Below the pieces are notes generated by a model. That model was not told the DNA's origin, did not search any database, and worked only from the letters and a program-made list of their open reading frames with translations. Of a DNA stretch of 64,000 nt, positions 40,708 through 48,005 are shown one piece after another (the stretch's first letter is position 1; every line of letters begins with the position of its first letter). The DNA lies in assembly GCA_030562195.1 (NCBI GenBank), contig JAUJPP010000003.1, forward strand, positions 15,221,398 to 15,285,397, in the 5' to 3' direction. Origin of the DNA: Nipponacmea schrenckii (lineage: Eukaryota; Mollusca; Gastropoda; Lottiidae). A program made the position numbers and the translations under genes.

Positions 40708-43700
40708 CTCTTTTTTTTACATGGGTCAGAATTAGGCCCAATACACAAGGACATGGTCCTGTCTCACATTCAGCCCATGGGGCAATACATTGGAAAAAAA
40801 TCGAAAATACATAATATCTCAATATACAATTCGTCTAAAAATAATAAAATACACAAGTACATGTGCATCAAATGGGCAGGTCTATGTTTCGGCGATCAAG
40901 TACATGACCACAAAATAAATATACAATACTCCACGTACAATTTGTTTAAAAATACACAAGTACATGCGCATGAAATGGACAGATTTTCAACGTACAATTT
41001 GTTTATAAAATGGATATATATAACCACACAACACTCCAATGCGCAACCCGTCCAAAACACACAAGCACACGTGCATCAAACGGACAAACCAACCCCCCGG
41101 CGACCAAGAACACGACCACAAAAACCAAAGAATTGCCAAAGCGTCAGTGAATGTGCTGCGAGCGGGCTACCCAACCCTACTCCTTTTTATGTTCTAATTT
41201 TGCTATGGAGGGGGAGGTAGGATTTGTCCATGCTCAAGACCAGCTTTAAGGATGTTTACTCATCCCCTGACAGTAAAATTTAGATTTTCAAAATGGTTCA
41301 AGTAAGGCCAAAATAGAATCGTTGGTGGTGATATACCTGTGAGATACTTGATTGAGATTCATAGAATGTGTTAGGTTATAATTGGTATATTGTTAGTTGA
41401 AATACATCTAAAATTTCGGGTTGTTCTTATTCTGTGTATAAGAGTATATCTATATACTTTAAACAACACTATTACGGACAAAAAAACTAAACCTTTTTTT
41501 AAAGATTTTAAAAATTTTTTTGAGATAATTAAAATTTTAAAACATGAAAACCCGTTAGAATGATAGAACAAACTACTTCCTGCTCGCCCAATGATCTTTT
41601 TAAACCAAAAAACCATACTTTTTTGTCCCTAAAAAAACAAAAGCAACTAGGAAGTTCGTTGGAAGACCTTTTTGCGAAAATTTTCTTAAAATTTTAATCA
41701 AACTTTATTTGTATTCCAAAAAACCATTTAAAACCTAAATTAAGATAATTTAAAAACCGTAGAATGATATAACATAACACTTTTCCCGCTCGCTAATAAT
41801 GGTCTCAGAAAACTTTATCCCAAAAAAAGGGACTGACAGTTTAACCTTTCATTCAATTTATCAAATATTTGGACATTTATTCCCAAATTTTATAGTTATT
41901 TTATTTAAATTTGGCCAATAAACCGTCTTAAAAAACCTATCTGAAAACATTACAGAAGTCATTGAATGTTTAATATGAGTTATTCTTTTATTTTTTTATA
42001 AAAGCCAAAAAATTTCTTTCATATCAAAGAATGGCAATGAAATTGTCTACTACATTAAAAGAAAAATTTAATGAACAAAAATTTCATCTTAAAAAGAAAT
42101 TAAAGACAAATCTTATAATATATAAGTCTATATATGTAGGCATAACAGAATTATCTACGACCCTAATTCTGTAATAAACATCTGTAATTCGTGGTATTTT
42201 TATATCTCATTCTCATCTACGTTTTTTCATCCCTGTTAATTGGATTTAAAATTCTGATTATTTTCAATTCTTTCAGATTTTGGTAATGTTTATGTTGTTT
42301 TACTAGGTTGACTATGTATCCAGTTATTCATTTAATAATTTAATTTACGGGGATTTTAGATGCAAAGATTAAAAAAAAAATTGTGTTTGATCATTTTGTT
42401 GAGCAGTTTAAGGTCCTTATCAGATCTGGTAACAACTGTAGTAAGCTATTTAAAACGTCAAAAAATTGGCCAAAGCAGACACATAACAATAGAGCAAGGA
42501 TATTTAACATGAATAGAAATGTCAAAAATGATTATATCAGACTGTGGATTTCTTTTTGATAAGACATTAAAGTATTATCGACGTGGATGGAAGAGAAAAG
42601 AGCACTGCAATTGTTCTAGTTTGTATGTTTAATTTATCAAAATCAATCCCGAGTTTCTGACGACACTACATGTATTTTTAAACATCACGTTAAAGTTATT
42701 GATAGCTATTTGGATAGATATGGCTGGGGAGAGTCAGAAAAACTAGACACCTAAAACTGTGGTTGCGTCAAGGTTTTTTTCAAGAATTTCAATCACCCAG
42801 TCGCCATCTCAAATTGTGTGCGCATTAAATAATTCCGACGTTAAACGGTCACGTGATAGAAACAAACGAACCATCATCTTGTACATTCATTGTATGACCC
42901 AGTAACGTAGGAATTTTGGATGCGCGCGCAATTTGAAACGACGACCACAGGCGCCTGGGTTTATAAAAAATTGACTTTTCTCACTTTGACATTTTCTTCT
43001 ACTAGACTCTAAAAAAGTACCTCTTTAGAGTCTAGTAGAAGAAAATGTCAAAGTGAGAAAAGTCAATTTTTTTTCAACCCAGGCGTCTGTGACGGCGACT
43101 GGGCGATTGAATTTCTTAAAAAAATAGGCGTAGAATGAGTGGTGAAGGGGGATAATGATGGTATGATTGAACTACAAGAACATCCATCTTTCCAAATAAA
43201 TCAAGGTTTGGTGGATTCGAGAATTGTTTAATGAGCACACAATTTGAGATGATTGAAATTCTTGAAAAAAACTTTGACGCAACCATAGTTTTAGGTGTCT
43301 AGTTTTTCTGACTCTTCCCCAGCCATATCTGTCCAAATAGCTATCAAAGGCTGGGAATAGAGTCAGAATCTTTCGGACTAGGATTTCATGTGAAATAATT
43401 ATTAGATCTTGAAGATAAACGAACATCTGAACACAAAAAATAAACTGTTTCAATTCTGGTGGGTGATAATATCATTGAATAACTGCTGATTAATTCGACA
43501 GTAAATTCATCTAGATAGCAATGGGAAAATTGTGAGGAAATATATTCTATAGAAGTCGGTAATCATTTGGGACATTCTGTTTTTGAAAGTTTAATTACTA
43601 TAAGCCAGAAGAGGTTTGTTTTGGTTGCGTTTTCTTGTAAGAAACGAGGTTAAAGGTCATGCTGGGGTTTCTTTGTTAGTAGACAATTTTTGTGTTCAAA

Positions 43701-45601
43701 TTAACAGAATATTTTTCTTATGTGGATTATACAGATCACCGACAGTTACAATAAGCAAAAGATTGTGGCTAGGAAAAACGCGTTCACCATTTTTAAAAAG
43801 CCAATCAAACGTAATAAGGAGTGACCAAAATCATTTTTTTAATGTTGAAGATACCCCGTGTTTTGATGTAAGTATACTAGTGTCATTAATTTTAACAACC
43901 ATTGTTACTTAGAATGAGAGAATTCAATCTGTAGCATATTGGATTCTGACATGTCTTCACAATGGCATAGTACTTACTTCTAGTCTTCTGTAAGGTATCT
44001 TTTAAAACATCATCAAAACGTTTGTTCTTCGTTGCAACAGGATGAAAGAAGTCTATCTCTGAAGAGTACGTTATATTATTTACACGGATATTATTTTGTA
44101 TGGCCAAATCTTCCAATTCTCGAGCTGTATCTCTCCATTTCAATTCATGACTACTTATTATGGTAAACGTATTCCATTTAAACTGGTCAAATACTGATAT
44201 AATAAACTTAGAAACTTTATACGTTGATGGTTCTGTACTAACAAATGTATAAACACCATATTCATCTTCGGGTAAAGCATCGTGACAAGTCTGAAATCAA
44301 AATATAGAATATAATATAGGACCGATTTCACATTTTGTGTTGAATTTGACACATGAAATCAATACAAAATATATAAGTTTTGGATAACCACTCAATTATA
44401 TTCTTATTACATTCTTAAATTGGCCTTCGGGCAAATCCAATTGTAATTTTTAATGGAATATCTTTATTTGCCAATCTTAAAATATTTCCGGTATAATCAA
44501 TCTACTAGTATATTAGTTATTTATTTATATCCGAGAGCAGTCAATCAACTTATTTGTCCAAGGATATTTAGGGTTCATCTAATATTCATCAACATTTATC
44601 AAGTATTCTACAAAAGGAAAACATGCATAAAAATGGGAATATGTCGGCATAAATGTAGTTGGATGATTAAGGGAGATGAGAAAATTGACACCGGCATATA
44701 TCGGTGTCAGAAAATGAAAAAAAAAGGTCCTACTCTTCTGCAGCATGAAACCAAGCAACGCCATGTAGTGTGCAACGAGGGAAATTTTGCCAGAAAAGCG
44801 GCATAAACCCTCTCTTTTTGCGATTTGGTTTATTTATACCATCCGACAGACTAGACGCGTCTTCCATGTCGCATCTTTGACAAAGGGAAACCGGGCTCAA
44901 AAATCCGAAAGTTCATCTCGACCTTTAACGGGATTAAACCCTGGACTCACTGAATCACCGCGGCTTCCGTAAAACATTTCAACGATTACAACCACTGTAA
45001 TCGAAGGTTGGAAGGGATCGGAAGTTATGACGGCACCGCAGTACAAAGGATGCTACAATTGTTAGGCTAGAAAAAATTGATAAGTTTATCATCTGAGCAA
45101 GATGGTTCTATTGTAAACCTACTAGTGTAGTATATATATACAAGTATTAGTATTGACATAAATGGAATGAAAATGTATATGATCACTGCAACCAAGCTAT
45201 AAATATATACTTACATAAGCAATATATGGTAAATCAAAAGCTTTTGCTGCTAAAGCGGCTGAAGCACAATACCCATCCGGTCCAATTAAAGCAGAAGTAC
45301 TCTTATCACAATGAAGATCAGCAATTTGTTTAAGAGCTACCCACGATTTACCCATAGGGTCACCGAATGTGTAAGTAAAGTTTAAATTGTCATATTCGCT
45401 GTTCACTTCATCTAAAGCTTTAAAAAAGGCACCACCATATCGCCTCCCTTCACCATGGTTACTGATGTGTAAGAAAAATGCTATATTAATGGTATCATTG
45501 CCTTGTGGTTTAGGGAATGTGGTATGACCATACAGGCCTGGTACAATTAATATTATACATAATGTTATCAACAACACACTAACTGCCATTTTACTGCCCA
45601 T
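16436..45601 (-). CDS. Receptor guanylyl cyclase, gene B (complete)
   Basis: Second membrane guanylyl cyclase; ligand-triggered GTP to cGMP conversion. Twenty exons (plus coordinates): 45215-45601, 43978-44290, 37808-37954, 37395-37582, 37045-37186, 36662-36810, 35372-35471, 34709-34796, 23227-23335, 22211-22501, 21655-21726, 21077-21236, 20571-20723, 20141-20318, 19725-19865, 19055-19178, 18086-18329, 17771-17869, 17555-17646 and 16436-16972. They sum to 3714 bases: 1237 residues plus stop, in frame throughout. Approximate domains: signal peptide 1-25, ligand-binding 35-440, CGFQGEKC ~465, membrane helix 478-498, pseudokinase 540-830, signalling helix 832-870, cyclase 873-1065, tail 1075-1237. 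The start is fixed by an in-frame TAG directly before the ATG, although Met5 is an alternative. Length suits the receptor cyclase family. Ligand unknown; exon edges are predicted. Confidence 0.94.
17555..19865 (-). CDS. Gene B: signalling helix and cyclase exons
   Basis: Exons 19725-19865, 19055-19178, 18086-18329, 17771-17869 and 17555-17646. The helix reads [18 protein letters not shown]. The catalytic core has [25 protein letters not shown] and [16 protein letters not shown], so both metal aspartates, the guanine-selecting Glu and Cys, and the catalytic Asn and Arg are present. Expected to be active as a homodimer or possibly a heterodimer with gene A product (inference). Exon lengths equal those of gene A exactly. 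Confidence 0.93.
20141..23335 (-). CDS. Gene B: kinase homology (pseudokinase) exons
   Basis: Exons 23227-23335, 22211-22501, 21655-21726, 21077-21236, 20571-20723 and 20141-20318. Landmarks are [25 protein letters not shown] (lysine kept, no glycine-rich loop), [37 protein letters not shown] (HGN replaces HRD, so the catalytic Asp is missing), [26 protein letters not shown] and [13 protein letters not shown]. It is a pseudokinase regulating the cyclase. The 291-base exon 22211-22501 corresponds to two exons of gene A. Confidence 0.9.
22591..23150. mobile_element. MITE-like element with inverted termini
   Basis: In gene B intron 9, ATATACTGTAAGGCTAGAAA at the left and its near reverse complement (TTTGTAGCCTTACAGTATAT) at the right bracket about 560 bases, with a second block of ATTAATGCG words near each end. 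No ORF. The TATA at both edges could be either part of the repeats or a TA-type target duplication. The size and lack of coding suit a non-autonomous DNA transposon. Confidence 0.55.
23336..24984 (-). other. Gene B intron 8, right of exon 9
   Basis: AT-rich intron DNA between exon 9 and the Ty3/gypsy insertion. The 70-residue open frame near 24132 has no recognisable pattern. ATCAG at 24980-24984 is the left copy of the target-site duplication. Confidence 0.5.
24985..25143 (+). repeat. 5' LTR
   Basis: 159 bases, TGTTATG...GTAACA, with the usual TG...CA ends. Short for an LTR but within the range of some Ty3/gypsy clades. Contains TATTAAAAATAG, a possible TATA-like element. Confidence 0.95.
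25147..25160 (+). promoter_or_regulatory. Primer-binding site
   Basis: TGGCGACGAGGATT begins three bases after the LTR, the position of a tRNA primer-binding site. The TGG start fits pairing with a tRNA CCA end. I cannot name the tRNA. Confidence 0.7.
25391..29290 (+). CDS. Ty3/gypsy gag-pol polyprotein
   Basis: One frame of 1299 residues from the first ATG (MAGGKVGR) to TAG; the frame is open upstream to 25319 without an ATG. Order: capsid-like gag (~1-190); two CCHC zinc knuckles ([14 protein letters not shown] ~205 and [14 protein letters not shown] ~228); aspartic protease with DTGAG at ~289 and GRDWL; reverse transcriptase with IIDD at ~572-575; RNase H with ATDAS at ~720 and LTDHQPL; integrase with the HHCC zinc region (first His ~941) and D1005, D1059, E1095 spaced as D,D(35)E. 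No stop or frameshift, and no gag/pol frame change. It drives reverse transcription and integration of its own element. Unrelated to the host gene around it, which runs the other way. Confidence 0.95.
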   Translation: MAGGKVGRMDTFDGNLESWDSYSERLEQYFICNDVKDEKKVAVLLTVIGAKTYSLVRDLTAPTKPSEMSFRNIIEILRAHLCPKPLVIAERFRFYKRNQEETESVQDYVSQLRKLSEHCEYGRLLKEALRDKLVCGLRSEHIQKKLLAEADLTFDRAVEIAVTMEMAAKDATELQTKHVSTGVNKIQFKKKFRQTDYKKTLEKKCFRCDGRNHEPDDCYYKDQECFRCKKKGHCKKACKGSKKIHAVNTDSEEEYVSTVVVEVNNVQKHEGVIMVTPKVDNINITMELDTGAGVTVMPKSEFKEKYPDEMKKLVPSDVTLKTYSGEILETLGMKKVKVEYKGQQKILKLYIVKKGGRALFGRDWLKHINLDWSEIKSITPTYQDLKLRTILEDHQEVFKDDLGTVKGVKATMNLKSGATPKFFKPRSVAYAIKPKVECELDNLVKQGILTRCDYSEWATPIVPVIKKNGSVRICGDFKVTVNPVLEVDRYPLPRIEDIFAALSGGRHFSKLDLKHAYLQLEVDEASRHLLTINTEKGLYRFNRLVYGIASAPAIWQRTMDMILQGLPGVKCIIDDMIVTGRTDEEHRRNLNAVLERLESYGLRVNKAKCEFLKEKVQFCGHEIDCNGLHKTQSKIEAVINAKQPTNVTELRSFLGIVNYYSRFLPNLSTVLHPLHKLLEKNRNWQWTLSCEKSFSDIKELITSNKVLTHYDPELPLRLATDASPFGLGAVLSHVMKDGSERPIAYASRTLSAAEKNYSQIDKEALGIVWGVKRFHLYLYGRHFCLLTDHQPLVSIFHPHKGIPTTSAARLQRQAVFLSGHDYEIEYKNTKTHGNADSLSRLPSTTDLPREKVDAVEVFHISQFEMLPVKVEQIQRETSRDPILAAVYNSVMSGWTDKRRNPDMEAYFTRRNELTVHQRCLMWGIRVVIPPSLRSQLLDELHVGHIGVVKMKAVARSHIWWPGIDKNIENLSKSCSGCQEVKHSPPAAPIHPWEWPTKPWERIHIDFAGPFLSSMFLIIVDAHSKWPEVIQMKSTTSERTIEVLRTIFARNGIPHQMVSDNGPQFVSEEFKTFIRQNGIRHTTSAPYHPSTNGLAERFVQSFKMAMKSSARDSGFTQKKLANFLLSYRNAPQATTNETPAMLFMGRNLHSRLDLVKPNLQRRVIDQQTNMREKRHTRVPAYSTGDLVSVRDYRHGDRSWTSGTITSQTGPVSYHVNVNGGNWRRHADQLRPTEIRQVQEPIDENQSDVSNKSFTQELSSENRGPGFPVVTDNINPPTKVVEPRYPKRNRRPPTFFKDYAM
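29436..29447 (+). promoter_or_regulatory. Polypurine tract
   Basis: AAAAGGGAGGAA lies directly before the 3' LTR, where plus-strand DNA synthesis is primed. Confidence 0.85.
29448..29606 (+). repeat. 3' LTR
   Basis: 159 bases, same as the 5' LTR as far as I can read, followed at once by ATCAG, the right copy of the target-site duplication (29607-29611). Confidence 0.95.
29620..30400 (+). repeat. Tandem array of ~150-base GGGCAATAACTC repeats
   Basis: About five diverged copies of a unit carrying AATGCTCACACCAAGTTTC, ATCAAAATCCATTGAAA, GTAGCTTCTATTGCA and CAAGGGCAATAACTC, in that order. The AATGCTCACAC word starts near 29646, 29796, 29941, 30103 and 30267, spaced 145-164 bases. A further diverged piece is at 30685-30790 and a single related unit at 63400-63530. 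Repeats with 'AAGGGCAATAACTC' are widespread in molluscan DNA (recollection, not a search). Confidence 0.75.
30685..30790 (+). repeat. Outlying copy of the ~150-base repeat
   Basis: CTTATCAATTCTAATGCTAA, then TTTGAAATTTGTAGC and GACGGACGGACC. It is separated from the main array by about 280 bases of unrelated sequence (30400-30684), which may be an insertion. Confidence 0.6.
30791..31791 (-). other. Gene B intron 8, between repeat array and LINE
   Basis: AT-rich DNA with no ORF or repeat I recognise. It ends in TGTCATC (31785-31791), a possible target-site duplication of the LINE that follows. Confidence 0.45.
31792..34410 (+). mobile_element. CR1/L2-like LINE, 5' truncated
   Basis: A non-LTR retrotransposon with the end of its endonuclease, a full reverse transcriptase and a 3' UTR that ends GGCGCTATAGAAATAAATT followed by an ATT microsatellite (34387-34410), the usual 3' end of CR1/L2-type elements. 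TGTCATC occurs just before the start (31785-31791) and just after the tail (34411-34417), a 7-base candidate target duplication. 5' truncation is normal for LINEs. It is antisense to gene B. Confidence 0.85.
31800..34199 (+). CDS. LINE ORF2 (partial endonuclease, reverse transcriptase)
   Basis: An open frame of 799 codons that begins at a non-ATG codon because the element is truncated. The first ~65 residues are the end of an AP-type endonuclease ([23 protein letters not shown]). The reverse transcriptase has [42 protein letters not shown] and the YADD active site. The C-terminal part has [15 protein letters not shown] and [13 protein letters not shown], typical of CR1/L2/Rex-like elements. 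No internal stop or frameshift is present, so the insertion is fairly young, but without the endonuclease core it should not move by itself. Confidence 0.88.
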   Translation: MDNTDTKQFYNLLDTFHLTQHIKEPTHKKGNILDVLITKSDETALHNIKVINNLISDHFCILNHMVIPKAEPVTELRSFRKTRNIDIEQFKSDILDSNLVNDVLQLEDVESQIQLYNKVLRELLDRHAPLTKKKLVIRPGRKWFTDEVRESKKDRRKKEQIWRKSKLEIDKQIYKTAKNRTTSLISSAKKNFILKEIEENSHNIKNIYNIVNGLLKGPTESSVLPSFANAKPLAEKFSNFFNDKISTIRSGLEASIIPSETSVVTDINSSDITSLSEFKLISEVEIKKIILSSSSASCDLDPIPTRLLKQCLDELVPIITHIVNISVITGSVPKILKEALVFPLLKKSNLDRETLKNYRPVSNLSFLSKLIEKAISHQFKDHLESNDLNEVYQSAYKKHHSTETALLRVQNDLINIVDQKNVAVLVLLDLSAAFDTIDQSILITRLQERFGIKGGALKWFQSYLQDRTQSIVIGGSASDPTVLKYGVPQGSVLGPLLFSAYTTPLGDIIRNCNLGYHLYADDTQLYLSLNQKNEHEQLGNLEHCVKQIRLWMKNNFLKLNDDKTELMKIGSGKNLAGVSSNSLNIGESNVSYSQSVRNLGVYFDYNLSMNSHINHICKTTNFHLYNIGKIRNMINDDTAKLLVNSLVTSRLDYCNSLLFNISKEQLYQLQKIQNKAARIVSRTKLREHITPVLKNLHWLPVNKRIEFKVLTMTYSSLNVENTPQYLKDLVKPYRPERNLRSRHSNLLEIVEPNSKMGKGAFSYAAPYLWNSLPANLRNVDTLQSFKRQLKTELFIQYYS
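34709..34796 (-). CDS. Gene B: transmembrane exon
   Basis: An 88-base exon encodes [13 protein letters not shown] then [13 protein letters not shown], a single membrane helix followed by Arg. Phase is identical to the gene A membrane exon. The following intron (23336-34708) is the 11.4 kb intron carrying the retrotransposons. Confidence 0.87.
35372..45601 (-). CDS. Gene B: signal peptide and ligand-binding exons
   Basis: Seven exons. Exon 1 (45215-45601) has a hydrophobic leader ([19 protein letters not shown]) and then [35 protein letters not shown] and LPYIAY, the classic first lobe of an ANF-receptor domain. Exon 2 (43978-44290) begins [20 protein letters not shown]. Exon 3 (37808-37954) uses donor GTAGGT rather than GTCATG three bases later, because only the former leaves the single base needed for the next exon. 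Exons 4-7 match the four ligand-binding exons of gene A in phase. [10 protein letters not shown] precedes the membrane. Confidence 0.88.
38690..39060. repeat. ~24-base minisatellite (TGTACTCGATATTTGTGACG)
   Basis: About 14 diverged copies of a unit like CCTGTACTCGATATTTGTGA, period about 22-25 bases, with variants TTAGTGAC and TTGTAACG. A weaker copy sits near 39100-39130. Lies in gene B intron 2. The open frame on the minus strand here is a by-product. Confidence 0.8.
39325..39928. mobile_element. Non-autonomous DNA transposon, Harbinger-like
   Basis: Ends AAGGCCAACACACACGCGCG (left) and CGCGCGTGTACGTTGGCCTT (right) are inverted copies, and similarity continues inward (GGCAAAACAGCT versus AGCTGTTTCGCTC). 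The 604-base body is GC-rich against AT-rich surroundings. A plus-strand frame inside has an Arg-rich stretch like the start of PIF/Harbinger transposase proteins. I see no clean 3-base TWA duplication at the edges, which weakens the Harbinger call. Lies in gene B intron 2. Confidence 0.6.
39433..39600 (+). pseudogene. Transposase N-terminal fragment (Harbinger-like)
   Basis: [19 protein letters not shown] near residues 36-54 of a 106-residue open frame resembles the Arg-rich start and WVRPW motif seen at the N-terminus of HARBI1/PIF-type transposases. After this the similarity stops, and there is no DDE nuclease domain. It is likely a remnant kept in an internally deleted element. Confidence 0.5.
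40676..41343 (-). repeat. LINE 3'-end fragment, copy 1
   Basis: Starts with an AAT microsatellite (40676-40706), then CTCTTTTTTTTACATGGGTC, ACAAGGACATGGTCCTGTC, and ends with GGTGGTGATATACCTGTGAG. The same blocks in the same order occur at 61135-61507. This copy has about 300 extra bases (40810-41105) of A/C-rich, partly repetitive DNA (ACAAGTACATG words) that copy 2 has lost at a poly-A junction. Read on the minus strand the microsatellite is the 3' tail. Confidence 0.65.
41344..42699 (-). other. Gene B intron 2, AT-rich segment
   Basis: AT-rich DNA with many A and T runs. CTCGCCCAATGATC and CCCGCTCGCTAATAATGGTC near 41581 and 41787 follow similar contexts (GAATGATAGAACA, GAATGATATAACA), hinting at an old ~205-base duplication. 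Nothing coding. Confidence 0.4.
42700..43346. repeat. Nested inverted repeats / long palindrome
   Basis: Two levels of inverted repeat share one centre. The outer arms are 42700-42825 and 43222-43346 (GATAGCTATTTGGA against TCCAAATAGCTATC, through CTAGACACCTAAAAC). The inner arms are 42949-43013 and 43024-43090, nearly perfect over ~65 bases with a ~10-base loop (AAAGTACCTC). A block AACCCAGG/ACCCAGTCGCC also occurs in both orientations near 42797 and 43098. The left outer arm has an 11-base ACCCAGTCGCC that the right lacks. It could be a foldback MITE inside an older inverted element. No ORF; a transcript would form a long hairpin. Confidence 0.8.
44688..44709. repeat. Short hairpin
   Basis: GACACCGGCATATATCGGTG plus TC is self-complementary with an A/T-rich centre; it lies next to an A-run and the SINE. 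No function assigned. Confidence 0.4.
44741..44975 (-). repeat. tRNA-derived SINE (V-SINE/RUDI-like), in intron 1
   Basis: On the minus strand it starts with a tRNA-like head: CGGTGATTCAGTGAG (A-box-like) then CAGGGTTTAATCCCG (B-box-like). The core TTGCACACTACATGGCGTTG follows. The head matches the copy at 54182-54342 and the core matches that at 1024-1170. The tail seems lost or replaced by an A-run near 44720. Family name is a memory-based suggestion. Confidence 0.6.
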
Positions 45602-45705
45602 CTAATCTTAATAATACATAAAATGTCTAATGATGAACATAATCCCAATTATTCTGATATATAGTAGAGCACAATATTCCTCAATACATCTTCATAACAT
45701 ATTGT
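45602..45705 (-). promoter_or_regulatory. Candidate 5' UTR exon part with splice acceptor
   Basis: Read on the minus strand, a T-rich tract (TTATTTATTTTATCATTTCAG) of acceptor quality ends at 45706, followed by 104 bases to the gene B ATG. TAG directly precedes the ATG in frame. So the first coding exon probably starts at 45705 and an untranslated first exon and promoter lie further right, unidentified. Confidence 0.4.
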
Positions 45706-46880
45706 CTGAAATGATAAAATAAATAAGAAAGTCAGGGGTAATCAGAACATACAAAACTTGAACATCTATTGAAGAAATATACAGACCCACCCATCCTTGG
45801 TCGCTCTCGATAATACTGCGACATTTAAAGATCAGTTTTCGCATAAAGGCGATTAAGGTGCGAACCAATGAGCTCTATTGGCGCCTAGAGAGCGATCACT
45901 GCGTTCAGTTGCGCTGAAGTTAAATCTCGGCGACCTATACAGCATAGGTAACGTAGGTAAAGTATAGTAGCTCTAATCATTTTTTTTCGTTTGTGCGTTC
46001 TGGATCGAGAGCACTAGTGATCTTTATGCAGGGGAGTAGACCGATGAAGACCTTGGTGATGATGGAGATTTGATATAGATCCACTAGAGATCAGGTTGCG
46101 CTTCGTAGATCGCCGCCTAGTTGAATGGGGTCGAAGTGTAAATGATACTTATTTTTAAAAACTGTAACGCAATGTCCAATCAACGAGACTTATTCACAAA
46201 CCTCTCGGAAGTATCCAACTTTATTTACAATGCATTATAAGCTAGAATGATGTAGAAGAGTCGGTAATAATTTCGCTAACAAATCTTCCCTAGAGCTCAC
46301 AATAGCATCATTATATATTCTCGAAAAATTCGAGTAATTACATAGGAGGCAAACAGTAAAGAAGTCCATAAATAACTTCGGTTTAAAGAGGCGCAAATAT
46401 GCTAACATGAATTACAATTGAAGACCTGTAGTATAGGTTAATGAAAGGTCATTATGGTTCTAGATATTATGACTGTTAATCATAGCTTGTCTTTTGACTA
46501 TTTACATAATAAAGAAAAAAACGGCATGTAACGAGATGACATGATATGGTCATGAAACATCACCATTCGCCATGTCTCTTATTCCCGATAGAATTAGGTC
46601 TTTAATTATAAAATGTTTGCAGTGCACTGTCGAAAGAAGACGGCATAATGCCGTCATAAATTATTTGTAACTATTAAAGGGATAAAAGGTCTTAAAATGA
46701 ACATAAAATTTGAAAATTTTAAACCTAGCCAATAAGAGCTCTATTGATCAGTAAATATACCTGCTGCCTGAAATAACATAAAAAATAAATAACTAGAGCC
46801 ACACGTGGCACAGAGTGGGACTTTGCTAACGTTGCAAAATTGCAACAAACAGGCCGAAAATCTGATTTTCTGGGAGAAAC
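45706..46880. other. Region upstream of gene B
   Basis: Should include the gene B promoter and an untranslated exon, not identified. 45790-46140 is GC-richer, with GGTCGCTCTCGATAATACTG and GCGCCTAGAGAGCGATCACT words that look like parts of a repeat. A small perfect palindrome GACGGCATAATGCCGTC is at 46638-46654. No ORF. Confidence 0.35.
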
Positions 46881-46881
46881 T

Positions 46882-48005
46882 GGCCAAAGCAACGATGTAT
46901 CTGCGTGTTAAGTACTTTTTTGAAAAACGTTATTTCCTACAAACGTAGAGCGCTGACCGATATAAATGAAAAATTGGAAGTTTACCCGGATGTGCCACGC
47001 CCATCTCATTTGTTTTGACAAAAATCTAATCACATTTGAAATGTATATTCACGGTACAAATTTGCAGCTTGTGTAGCTAATAGATCACGAAATATACACA
47101 AATACATTTCAAAAAACAAAATGTACTTTAATTTTAAAAGTGCAAAAATTGAATTTTTATTTTAAAAAACTTTTGTTATACATCGCTGGAAAGTGGACAA
47201 AAAGCGCCTTAAGAATCTGAAAAAATAACCCTCTAAATTAATAAGGTCACGTTCTAGAGCAGTCCAAAGTTGGGAATTTTGCTGTTTTCGAGCAGATATA
47301 AAACTGGAAGTAGACGTCGGAGGTCAAATGTCAATTTCTCAACTGATAGTCAAAGTCAGTGACATATGACCTTGTAGATGTCAAGGTCACGAGAAATAAG
47401 CCCCCAAATTCGAAAAATAACTTATACTTTTTGCTAATGTTTCAAATTTTTAGGGATCAATTGGCCAAAGTAATGAGGTATCTGTGTGCAAGGTACTTTT
47501 TTAAAAACGTTATTTCCTACAGCCGACTGACCCATATAAATGGTAAATCGGAATTTTACCCGGATGTGCCACGCCCATCTCATTTTATTATGTAAATCTA
47601 ATCACATTCAAAATGCATATTTAATTTACAAATTTGAAGGTTGTACATCTAATAGATCACGAGATATACACACATACATTTCCAAAAAACATAAATTCGG
47701 CTAAATGTAATTTCAAATCAAAAAATTCAATTTCCATTTTATAAACTTTTGTTATACATCGTTGGAAAGAGGACAAAAAGCACTTCAAGAATCTGAAAAA
47801 AAAATAACACTCTAAATTAATTAGGTCACGCTCTAGAGCAGTCCAAAGTTGCGAATTTGCTGTTTTCGGGCAGATATAAAACCGGATGTAGACGTCGGAG
47901 GTCAAAGGTCAAAGTATCAACTGATAGCCAAGGCCAATGACCTTTGACCTACTAAAGGTCACGGTCAACAAAGGTCTAGGTCACGAGGGATAAAACCCCA
48001 AACTT
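46882..48005. repeat. 581-base tandem duplication
   Basis: Two head-to-tail copies, beginning GGCCAAAGCAACGATGTATC at 46882 and GGCCAAAGTAATGAGGTATC at 47463. They share CGTTATTTCCTAC, ACCCGGATGTGCCACGCCCA, CTAATAGATCACGA, TTTGTTATACATCG, CTAGAGCAGTCCAAAGTTG and GTAGACGTCGGAGGTCAAA, with scattered differences, so the duplication is not recent. No ORF spans either copy. Confidence 0.85.
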
